A stretch of DNA of 5,810 bases, from assembly GCA_903854075.1 (NCBI GenBank), contig CAINVI010000008.1, positions 1 to 5,810 of the forward strand, given 5' to 3'. This document shows positions 1 through 5,810 of this stretch, piece after piece. Under the pieces are notes generated by a model. That model was not told the DNA's origin, searched no databases, and worked only from the letters and a program-made list of their open reading frames with translations. The stretch comes from Candidatus Pollutiaquabacter sp. GTDB lineage: Bacteria; Bacteroidota; Bacteroidia; AKYH767-A; 2013-40CM-41-45. Both the position numbers and the translations under genes were made by a program. Position 1 is the first letter of the stretch; each line of letters starts with the position of its first letter.

Positions 1-274
1 ATATAGGTGCTTAAGATAAGCAAAAAATACACTTTCAACTTTGATGATTACAATCCTATCGCATAACCCATTATCCAAAAAGTTCATTCTACCGACGAAA
101 ACATGCAGAAAAACAAATAAAAATCGACCTATAGGCGGCAGGCTGTCTTTTAATTCCAAGCATCTACTCCGTTTCCTTACACTGTGACCAAGCTGCTGTT
201 TATCGCCCCTTGAGGGTACCCCATTGCTGTTTCTTTGAATCATAATTAAAAAGAAACAATAATCGAATACTCTC
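1..274. other. Non-coding leader upstream of the first secreted-protein gene
   Basis: I see no credible coding region here on either strand, and no tail of an upstream gene, tRNA or terminator with a convincing stem. The stretch is AT-rich and ends in an A-rich segment (247-262) just before the first gene. It contains a candidate promoter at 210-237, listed separately, and a short CCTATAGG palindrome at 128-135 that is too small to interpret. A second weak promoter-like octamer (CAACTTTG, 36-43) lies too far from the start codon to be preferred. Confidence 0.6.
210..237 (+). promoter_or_regulatory. Candidate Bacteroidota-type promoter for the first secreted-protein gene
   Basis: A TTG at 210-212 is followed after 17 nt by TTTCTTTG at 230-237. 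This matches the Bacteroidota -7 consensus TAnnTTTG except at the second base, with a -33 TTG at an acceptable but short spacing. Transcription would start near 242-245, leaving a leader of about 30 nt. That is similar to the arrangement inferred for the second gene. This is a pattern match only, and the mismatch at the conserved A weakens it. Confidence 0.3.
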
Positions 275-2236
275 ATGAAGCACCTAGTACTTTTAACCGT
301 CCTTGTCAGTACCCTTTTTTCCTGGCAAGGCGCCAGTGCTCAAACACCGGCCTTACGAGGCATTTATGTCAATGACTTTGATGTCATTTTCCCTAGTACT
401 CAGAAGCAAGACAGTCTGTTGCAATATGCAAAAGACAGTTCGTTCAACTACCTGGCCTTGTACGATCTTCACACGCTTAACTTCGGAAGTTCCACCACCG
501 TAAGTGCATTAGCCTCGTTTATTCGTAAAGCACGCGATCAATACGGTATTCAGCACATTGGAGCCGTCGGTGAAAGCTATAGCTTCTTTGCCAACCGCAT
601 CGTACCGTATAATAACGGAAGAACAAATGTGAATGAAAAGATAAACGTGTTCAATGTTGAATTCGAATTCTGGATTCAAACTTCAGTTACAACCGGAGGC
701 TATTACTGTACACAATATTTACAAGCTGCCAATTGCGGCTGCGACACTGCAGGTGCCTTCAAGTTCTATGCAGACTTATTACGTAAAGTGGACTCCTTGG
801 CTAATCTTCAGAACTGCCTTAGCGAAACCTATGTTGGCTGGTTCAATCAAGGTCAGGGACAACAAATCGTGAATAATGTCGATAGGATCCTTCTCCACGC
901 CTACCGTATTGATCCAACCTCTGTTTTCGGTTACAGTAAAACTCGCTTAGGTTTTGTAGGATCTACGTCCAAGGTCGCACGTGTTGCCCCGATATTTTCG
1001 AATGAGGCAGAGTTTATGGGGCCATGGTTACAATCCAATGCGCAAATCGCAGCCTGGAACAGATACCTGGCCGACTTTAATGCCGACAATTCCAGCTGGA
1101 AATCAAAAATCAGTTTGGAAGGCTTCCAATGGTTCAATTACGGTCTGATGCCTAAGCCGGTCGCTCCTGTAGCAGGAGGTACCATTTCTCAACCTACCAT
1201 TACAGCAAACGGCAGCACTACTTTTTGCTCCGGCGGAAGTGTGGTTCTTATGGCCAGCTCAGGAACTACCTACGCTTGGTCAAACGGAGCTACCACACAG
1301 AGCATTACCGTGACTACAAGCGGAAATTATTCGTGCGCTGTGACTACAAGTGGCACTTCTTTAACATCGAACGCCACAACAGTTACCGTTAACAGTCTTC
1401 CGTTTGCCGGTATCAGTATCGGCAGTGCGTCTTCCAACGGCGTACCATTAACCGCCAATACGGCAGCGGGAAGCGGAACTATCAGTTCTTTACAATGGTT
1501 CAAAAACGGCATCGCTATTGCCGGCGCCACTTCAGCAGCGCTGTTGGCTACGTCCGATGGATCCTATCTGGTCACAGTTTTCAATTCCAACGGATGCAGT
1601 TCTTCTTCTTCTGCGGTGAATATTGTGGTACCTACAGCTCAGCCCACTTGTACCATTACTACTCCCACCGGACTATCTACTACTTCAATTACTTCAACAA
1701 GTGCGGTGTTCAGCTGGTCATCGCTTCCTGCCTGTGACTCACTGCTTTTCCGTGTTCGCATTGAGGGAAGTAATACGTATATCTACATTAGTCTGGCTTA
1801 TAATGGTCAAACTAGCTTTGTACTGAGTAATCTCCAGCCAAACAAACGTTACTCATGGAGAATGCGTACGAAATGCGGTGGCACTACCAGCAGCTACTCT
1901 GATCGCTTGTATTTCAATACACCGGCTGCCTCTGCCTCCACTTCGCGTATGGAAGAACCAGTAGTTTCCGTACGAACATTAGTAGAAGGACTCGTGGCCT
2001 ATCCGAATCCTGCAAGAGAACATTTCAGTTTGCGTATTATCGCTGATGAAGTAAGTGAAGCCATTCTTCAGCTTACAGACCTTTCAGGAAGAATTGTAAT
2101 GCAGGAAAAAGTTCAATTGCTGGAGGGAGAAAACATTCACCGTATCGATCTTCAAGGACTGACGAACGGACTTTATCTAGCCTCAGTGCTTTACCCGGAT
2201 GAAGTGCTTACTACACGGGTAAATGTGATTCAATAA
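275..2236 (+). CDS. Secreted barrel-domain protein with Ig-like, FN3 and T9SS type A sorting domains
   Basis: This is a 653-residue exported protein of unknown function. Residues 1-22 are a signal peptide (hydrophobic VLLTVLVSTLF, cleavage ASA|Q). Residues 26-292 alternate hydrophobic strands and helices like a (beta/alpha)8 barrel: RGIYV, YLALYDL, IGAVGES, INVFNVEFEFW, YVGWF, ILLHAYR, VAPIFSNE and GFQWFNYG are the likely strands. Invariant acidic residues shared with the downstream paralogue are E100, E129, E131, E184 and E244, plus H208 and the cysteine pair C145/C156. Residues 305-373 are an Ig-like module (FCSGGSV ... WSNGATTQSITV), 376-452 a second and more divergent one, and 457-549 a fibronectin type III module. 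Residues 571-653 are a T9SS type A sorting domain (YPNPA, LTDLSGRIV, GLTNGLYLASV), removed on export in known cases. The ATG at 275 is chosen because it gives a complete signal peptide; no Shine-Dalgarno is visible. A glycosidase-like role is only inferred. The export route is well supported. Confidence 0.93.
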   Translation: MKHLVLLTVLVSTLFSWQGASAQTPALRGIYVNDFDVIFPSTQKQDSLLQYAKDSSFNYLALYDLHTLNFGSSTTVSALASFIRKARDQYGIQHIGAVGESYSFFANRIVPYNNGRTNVNEKINVFNVEFEFWIQTSVTTGGYYCTQYLQAANCGCDTAGAFKFYADLLRKVDSLANLQNCLSETYVGWFNQGQGQQIVNNVDRILLHAYRIDPTSVFGYSKTRLGFVGSTSKVARVAPIFSNEAEFMGPWLQSNAQIAAWNRYLADFNADNSSWKSKISLEGFQWFNYGLMPKPVAPVAGGTISQPTITANGSTTFCSGGSVVLMASSGTTYAWSNGATTQSITVTTSGNYSCAVTTSGTSLTSNATTVTVNSLPFAGISIGSASSNGVPLTANTAAGSGTISSLQWFKNGIAIAGATSAALLATSDGSYLVTVFNSNGCSSSSSAVNIVVPTAQPTCTITTPTGLSTTSITSTSAVFSWSSLPACDSLLFRVRIEGSNTYIYISLAYNGQTSFVLSNLQPNKRYSWRMRTKCGGTTSSYSDRLYFNTPAASASTSRMEEPVVSVRTLVEGLVAYPNPAREHFSLRIIADEVSEAILQLTDLSGRIVMQEKVQLLEGENIHRIDLQGLTNGLYLASVLYPDEVLTTRVNVIQ

Positions 2237-2254
2237 TCATCCGTAAACGTCTTT

Positions 2255-2300
2255 AAAAATGCCTGAATTCCGCCACTGATGCGGGATTCAGGCATTTTTT
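2255..2300 (+). terminator. Strong intrinsic terminator after the first secreted-protein gene
   Basis: A 19-bp stem pairs 2255-2273 with 2281-2299, with one G-U wobble (the second T of GAATTC opposite G) and a 7-nt loop (CACTGAT). The descending arm ends in a six-T run at 2295-2300. The ascending arm starts with five A, so the hairpin could also act on the minus strand. It begins 18 nt after the stop codon. It implies that the two paralogous genes are not simply cotranscribed. Confidence 0.9.
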
Positions 2301-2452
2301 CGTAAAAGTTATTAACACTATTCCAACTACGGGAATTCATATTTACTCCAAAATATGTTAGTCTGCGTCCCAAAATGAACCTGCCGCTAAAAACTATACT
2401 CCCGTTTTTCATTTTCAGGCCTAAATCGGCCAAATTAATAAGAAATAAGCAT

Positions 2453-2482
2453 TTTGTCAGTTCAATGAGTATCCTATTTTCG
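2453..2482 (+). promoter_or_regulatory. Candidate Bacteroidota-type promoter for the second secreted-protein gene
   Basis: TTTG at 2453-2456 and TATTTTCG at 2475-2482 are separated by 18 nt. They resemble the Bacteroidota -33 (TTTG) and -7 (TAnnTTTG) elements, with one mismatch in the latter. Transcription would begin near 2487-2490, about 35 nt before the ATG. The rest of 2301-2522 shows no coding signal. It contains only a 7-bp inverted repeat (CATATTT/AAATATG, 2338-2357) of doubtful meaning. The presence of a strong terminator upstream makes a promoter in this gap likely. Confidence 0.42.
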
Positions 2483-2522
2483 CATACGATTTACGATTTC
2501 ACCGAAAATCCTGATCGATCGC

Positions 2523-4781
2523 ATGACACACACACTTCGGCTATTTCTTTTGCTTGTACTGATGACAATCAGCGGATCGGCCATGGCCCAATCCAACAAT
2601 GTCAGGGGCTTTTATTTGCCCGACATCAATCTGTGGATTGGCAACACGACTACAGAGAATGCCGTCCTCAGTTATGCTTCCGGAAACGCTTACACGTATA
2701 TTACATTATATGGCCTTGGATCATTTGACTGGTCCAGCTCAACGAAAAAAAGTCAACTGGCTAGCTTTATTAGCCGCGCCAAAAACACCTACGGCATCAT
2801 TCAAGTCGGAGCAGCCGGTGAAATCTATTCCTTCTTCCGTGACTTCATTATTCCTTTTAACAATTCAAGAGCATCTTCATCCGAGAAAATTAATGTATTC
2901 AATTTTGAATTCGAATGGTGGGTATCTAGTTCGATAACCACTCAATACTGCAGTAAGTATCTCTCTCCGAACGGTTACAGTTGCGACAGCGTCGGCGCTT
3001 GGGCTTATTCCTGGACGCAATTTCTCAAAATTGATTCGGCAGCGGCTGCTAATGGAATTGTATCCGAGTATTACCTTGGTTGGCCAACCAAGGGTCGTAT
3101 GCAGCAAGTTGCCGGAAGCGCTGACCGAATTCTGCTTCACGCCTACCGAACTTCGGATGTTGATGTTTATCAATATTCCAGAAATCGCCTCATTGACATT
3201 GCTTCCATCAATCGCTCCGTCAAAGTAATTCCAATATTTTCTGCTGAGCAATCGTTCATGGGACCTTGGCTGGCTTCTAATCCTATTACAAAGCCCTATC
3301 AAACGTACTGTACCAATTACACCAATGAAACAGGCAGTTTCAAGCAATACATCAATCTGCAGGGATATCAATGGTACAATTATGATTATCTTCCAAAAAC
3401 TACCTCAGCCATTGCAACCATTACTGCCAGCGGGCCTACTACGTTCTGTACCGGTGGTAATGTGACGTTGACTGCTAATAGCGGTTCTTCATACCTTTGG
3501 AGCAGTGGTCAAACCACGCAGTCGATTTCTGTGTCAGCCGCTGGAACTTATACTGTCCGTGTCACTAATACCTCAGGAGCCAGCGCTGTTTCTTCTGGTG
3601 TTACCGTTACTGTTACTACCAGCATCGCAACTCCAACTGTTACCGCCAGTGGTCCATTATCTTTTTGTCCCGGCGGAAGTGTTACACTTACCTCTTCAAC
3701 GGCTAACAGTTACCGCTGGTCCACCGGTGCTACCACCCAATCTATTGTCGTGAGCTCCACCGGAACTTACAAGGTTACCGTTACATCCGGTTCCTGCACC
3801 GCTACATCTTCCAATGTTGCCGTAACAGTCACTTCAACACCTACAGTGCCTACTGTTACCGCAAGTGGATCCCTCTCCTTTTGTCCTGGAGCTACGGTTA
3901 CACTTACTTCAACTCAAGCTCTCAGTTATCAATGGTCCAACGGAGCCACCACGCGCTCCATCGTTGTGGCAAGTGCCGGAACCTATTGGGTTCGAGCCTA
4001 CGGTGGACCTAATTGCTACAGTCAGTCGGCGAATGTGGTGACTTCCCTCAAATCTGCACCGTCCAAGCCTACCGTTTCCTCGTCGGGCTCAACTACTCTT
4101 ACTTCTGCTCAGCCTTCTTTAACGTTGACTTCCTCTAATGCAACGACGTATTCATGGAATAATGGTACAACGAGTCGTAGCAACACGATTACATCTCAAG
4201 GAAGTTATCGAGTTACCGTAACAAATTCCAGCGGATGTACAGCCATTTCCGATGCGATATCTGTAAGTGCTAACGGTTGCACTCCGCCTCCGGTGCCGAC
4301 AATTTCCCTTGGCGGAGCAAATGTGTTGGTTAGCGGACAAACCGTTACGATTACCTGCAGCTCAGCCGGAGGATATCTTTGGTCAAACGGTGCAACAACG
4401 CAATCGATTACCGTGTCAGCAGCAGGCACGTTTACCGTTAGAGCTTACAATGGCGGCGGTTGCTACTCCACTTCGCTTCCTGTTACCGTCTACACTGTAC
4501 TGGCTAGAAGTGCTCGACCAAAGGATGTAAATTTGTCGCTTGAAACTTATCCTAACCCTGCTGAAAGTTACCTGCAGGTTAATTTCCAAACTCCGGTTGC
4601 AGGTGATTATAAAAGCGAATTGATCGATTTGGAAGGAAGAGCGATCTTATCAAATGAAATCAGCGCTACAATTGGCAGTAACAACTTCGAACTGGACTTA
4701 CGAAATATTCAACGTGGTATTTACTTCTTGCGTGTGACTGGAACGGGCGAGGCAGCAACCAGTCGAATAATTGTACAATAA
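2523..4781 (+). CDS. Secreted barrel-domain protein with five Ig-like repeats and T9SS type A sorting domain
   Basis: This is a 752-residue paralogue of the preceding gene, 286 nt downstream. Residues 1-22 are a signal peptide (LRLFLLLVLMTI, cleavage AMA|Q). Residues 26-292 align with the first protein's N-terminal domain almost without gaps over the first 135 residues. They keep E100, E129 and E131 at identical numbers, and E182, H206 and E242 offset by two. The cysteine pair is C143/C154, again 11 apart. Instead of Ig-Ig-FN3, the stalk is five Ig-like modules of about 70-75 residues (about 297-366, 369-438, 441-511, 513-584, 590-659), with cores such as FCPGGSVTLT and WSNGATT. Residues 672-752 form a T9SS type A sorting domain (YPNPA, LIDLEGRAI, NIQRGIYFLRV). 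The ATG at 2523 gives the signal peptide; the preceding bases carry no Shine-Dalgarno. Its export and modular layout are clear. The activity of the N-terminal domain is unknown, with a glycosidase-like barrel the leading guess. Confidence 0.94.
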   Translation: MTHTLRLFLLLVLMTISGSAMAQSNNVRGFYLPDINLWIGNTTTENAVLSYASGNAYTYITLYGLGSFDWSSSTKKSQLASFISRAKNTYGIIQVGAAGEIYSFFRDFIIPFNNSRASSSEKINVFNFEFEWWVSSSITTQYCSKYLSPNGYSCDSVGAWAYSWTQFLKIDSAAAANGIVSEYYLGWPTKGRMQQVAGSADRILLHAYRTSDVDVYQYSRNRLIDIASINRSVKVIPIFSAEQSFMGPWLASNPITKPYQTYCTNYTNETGSFKQYINLQGYQWYNYDYLPKTTSAIATITASGPTTFCTGGNVTLTANSGSSYLWSSGQTTQSISVSAAGTYTVRVTNTSGASAVSSGVTVTVTTSIATPTVTASGPLSFCPGGSVTLTSSTANSYRWSTGATTQSIVVSSTGTYKVTVTSGSCTATSSNVAVTVTSTPTVPTVTASGSLSFCPGATVTLTSTQALSYQWSNGATTRSIVVASAGTYWVRAYGGPNCYSQSANVVTSLKSAPSKPTVSSSGSTTLTSAQPSLTLTSSNATTYSWNNGTTSRSNTITSQGSYRVTVTNSSGCTAISDAISVSANGCTPPPVPTISLGGANVLVSGQTVTITCSSAGGYLWSNGATTQSITVSAAGTFTVRAYNGGGCYSTSLPVTVYTVLARSARPKDVNLSLETYPNPAESYLQVNFQTPVAGDYKSELIDLEGRAILSNEISATIGSNNFELDLRNIQRGIYFLRVTGTGEAATSRIIVQ
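3411..4499 (+). repeat. Five tandem Ig-like modules encoded within the second secreted-protein gene
   Basis: Five copies of a unit of about 210-225 nt encode beta-sandwich modules. Each has the outline P-T-(V/I)-x-(A/S)-x-G ... (F)C-x-G-x-x-V-T-L-T ... Y-x-W-(S/N)-x-G-x-T-T-x-S ... G-(T/S)-(Y/F)-x-V. Copies 2 and 3 are closest to each other. Copy 4 lacks the early cysteine (TTLTSAQ instead of an FCxG core). Copy 5 also lacks the FCxG core but has a cysteine later (TITC). Later cysteines occur in copies 2-5 (SGSC, GPNC, SSGC, GGGC), so possible disulfides vary by copy. The units differ at many silent positions, so they are not a recent DNA-level expansion. Such modules usually act as spacers or ligand-binding stalks in Bacteroidota surface proteins. 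Confidence 0.85.
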
Positions 4782-4810
4782 AGATAACCTACAGACAGTT
4801 TTGCTTACCG

Positions 4811-4844
4811 AAAAAGATCTGCGCCTGGCGCGGATCTTTTTTTT
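4811..4844. terminator. Intrinsic terminator shared by convergent genes
   Basis: A 14-bp stem pairs 4811-4824 with 4828-4841, with one G-U wobble and a CTG loop. It is followed on the plus strand by an eight-T run (4837-4844). It ends the second secreted-protein gene, 29 nt after its stop. The A-run at 4811-4815 gives a shorter T-run on the minus strand, so it may also serve the convergent nuclease gene. The terminal bases overlap that gene's TAA stop codon at 4843-4845, which would place the stop inside the hairpin for the minus-strand message. Confidence 0.85.
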
Positions 4845-5810
4845 ATCGGCCACATACGTCTTTAAAGGAGCAATACGTGCACTGCGACAAATCCTCCGTT
4901 TGATGGAAGGGAATATCCGGATTGAAAAGATTGCTCAGTAATCCACGTAATCCGGATTCAAATACCTGCAGAGACTGCGGCGTCGCAGGTACACCCTTGT
5001 CAAGGTATTTGATGCCTTCACTCATTTCCCGCAACGTAATCAGTCCCACTTTAACCGGCTCGCCTTGAAATCTTTTAGAGATCAGATATGCATACAGCGT
5101 AGCTTGAAATTGTTCTTTGTGCGAAGTATCCGTAAATACATCCTCGGGGTTTTTCACCCCCTTGAAATAAACCTTTCCCGTCTTGTAATCAATAACACGC
5201 AGTCCATCCGCAAGACGATCAACACGATCAATAAAACCGCCGAGTATCACGGAGCGTTGTTCATCAAGCGCGAAACGGTAGTTCTCCCATTTCTCCAGTT
5301 GAACAATTTCCAACGGAGCATCTTTTTCATCCAACTGCAATACTCGGCGCGTAAGCTCCTGCAGTACATTTCTAATCAGCAGATTTTTTCCTTCAAGATC
5401 TTCCGGATTGGCAAAACAATCAGCAATAGCTTCATCAACAGCAGCAACCACTTTTTTATGCAATTCGGGAAAATCTGTTTTCACCAATGATTTCTTTCCG
5501 GTGTATAAAATTTCCATGGCTTTATGCAGCACATTTCCAAGAACTGCTGATTCCATGACCTCCTCTTTCTCTTCTTTTTCCTTTAGACCAGCCACATACG
5601 AAAAATAAAATTTCAATGGGCAAGAAATAAACTGCGCGATGGCAGATGGAGAAAGACTGGGATGGTATTTACTTTCCTTTTCCTCGGCCACGAAATATCG
5701 CTCCAGCCTTTGAATGACGGTTGTCGTTTTTTCCACGATAATGGGAGAAGGAACTAACCCCGCCACAGGTGTTGCAATTATTCGTCGGGAAAAAGAAACC
5801 GTATCGGGAT
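4843..5810 (-). CDS. addB: AddB-like PD-(D/E)XK nuclease, C-terminal part (runs off the window)
   Basis: This is the C-terminal nuclease end of a RecB/AddB-family protein that resects double-strand breaks together with an AddA-type helicase in the cytoplasm. The reading frame stays open to the window edge: 14 further in-frame codons precede the GTG at 5764-5766, including SFSRRIIATP, so that GTG is an internal valine and not the start. Counting from it, the core motifs are GNVLHKA (H81), GFIDRVD (D180), VIDYKTGK (D193, K195) and QATLY (Q221, Y225). D180 to D193 has the 13-residue spacing of RecB-family catalytic sites. C49 (FISCPLKFYF) with C296, C299 and C305 (CTYCSFKDVC) form the C...CxxCx5C set that holds a 4Fe-4S cluster in AddB. 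The inactive-helicase N-terminal part expected in full-length AddB would lie beyond 5810. All key nuclease residues are present. The nuclease family is near certain; AddB specifically is likely, since DNA2- or Cas4-type proteins share the cluster. Confidence 0.9.
   Translation of the reverse strand, partial: PDTVSFSRRIIATPVAGLVPSPIIVEKTTTVIQRLERYFVAEEKESKYHPSLSPSAIAQFISCPLKFYFSYVAGLKEKEEKEEVMESAVLGNVLHKAMEILYTGKKSLVKTDFPELHKKVVAAVDEAIADCFANPEDLEGKNLLIRNVLQELTRRVLQLDEKDAPLEIVQLEKWENYRFALDEQRSVILGGFIDRVDRLADGLRVIDYKTGKVYFKGVKNPEDVFTDTSHKEQFQATLYAYLISKRFQGEPVKVGLITLREMSEGIKYLDKGVPATPQSLQVFESGLRGLLSNLFNPDIPFHQTEDLSQCTYCSFKDVCGR

Noticed and set aside
2..133. TATAGGT at 2-8 matching ACCTATA at 127-133 as possible mobile-element ends
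   Set aside because: Seven bases is chance level. There is no transposase between them and no target-site duplication.
2338..2357. Inverted repeat CATATTT/AAATATG with a 6-nt spacer as an operator
   Set aside because: Seven AT-rich base pairs are expected by chance in such sequence, and it lies about 95 nt upstream of the preferred promoter.
2375..2728. A 117-residue plus-strand open frame beginning in the intergenic region and overlapping the start of the second secreted-protein gene
   Set aside because: It overlaps that gene's signal peptide and barrel in another frame, has no recognisable domain, and its first part covers the candidate promoter. It reads like a chance open frame.
2877..3371. 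A 164-residue minus-strand open frame inside the second secreted-protein gene
   Set aside because: It lies wholly opposite a well-supported coding region, has no family signature, and is explained as antisense shadow.
3411..4499. The repeated DNA in the second gene as a CRISPR or non-coding tandem array
   Set aside because: The units are about 210-225 nt, stay in frame, differ mainly at silent or conservative positions, and encode recognisable Ig-like modules.
5065..5490. A 141-residue plus-strand open frame opposite the nuclease gene
   Set aside because: It is the antisense of a gene with all its catalytic motifs intact. The composition is low in structure and no start signal or domain is visible.
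5764..5766. GTG as the start of the nuclease gene
   Set aside because: The frame continues upstream to the window edge without a stop, and a 307-residue protein would lack the large N-terminal part expected in AddB. The codon is best read as an internal valine.

Overview
The window looks like a piece of a Bacteroidota chromosome (a Chitinophagales- or Sphingobacteriales-like relative is plausible; the genus cannot be read from the sequence). Three things support this. Two large secreted proteins end in type A C-terminal sorting domains of the type IX secretion system (T9SS), which is confined to the Bacteroidota/FCB group. Both signal peptides are cut at Ala-x-Ala|Gln, as is common in that phylum. 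The genes have no recognisable Shine-Dalgarno sites, but candidate Bacteroidota-type promoter elements (TTG/TTTG ... TAnnTTTG) lie about 35-45 nt upstream of their starts.

Layout: 1-274 is non-coding leader with a possible promoter. 275-2236 (+) encodes a 653-residue secreted protein: signal peptide, a barrel-like domain of about 265 residues, two Ig-like modules, a fibronectin type III module and a T9SS sorting domain. A very strong hairpin terminator (2255-2300) follows. 2301-2522 is non-coding and carries a second candidate promoter. 2523-4781 (+) encodes a 752-residue paralogue with the same N-terminal domain, but five tandem Ig-like modules replace the mixed stalk before the sorting domain. 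A compact, partly bidirectional terminator (4811-4844) separates it from a convergent gene on the minus strand (4843 to beyond 5810). That gene is the C-terminal nuclease end of an AddB-like (RecB-family) DNA repair protein with an iron-sulfur cysteine set.

The first two genes are a tandem paralogous pair, probably transcribed separately. They appear to deliver the same N-terminal domain to the cell surface or medium on two different stalks. That domain has the strand pattern of a (beta/alpha)8 barrel. It carries an invariant NxxNxExE motif that can be laid over the DxxDxDxE motif of GH18-type glycosidases, so a carbohydrate-active or carbohydrate-binding role is a reasonable but unproven inference. 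The AddB-like gene is a housekeeping recombination/repair gene with no evident functional link. No RNA gene, CRISPR array, insertion sequence or phage element was seen. The pair of uncharacterised secreted barrel proteins is the only part that may be new.
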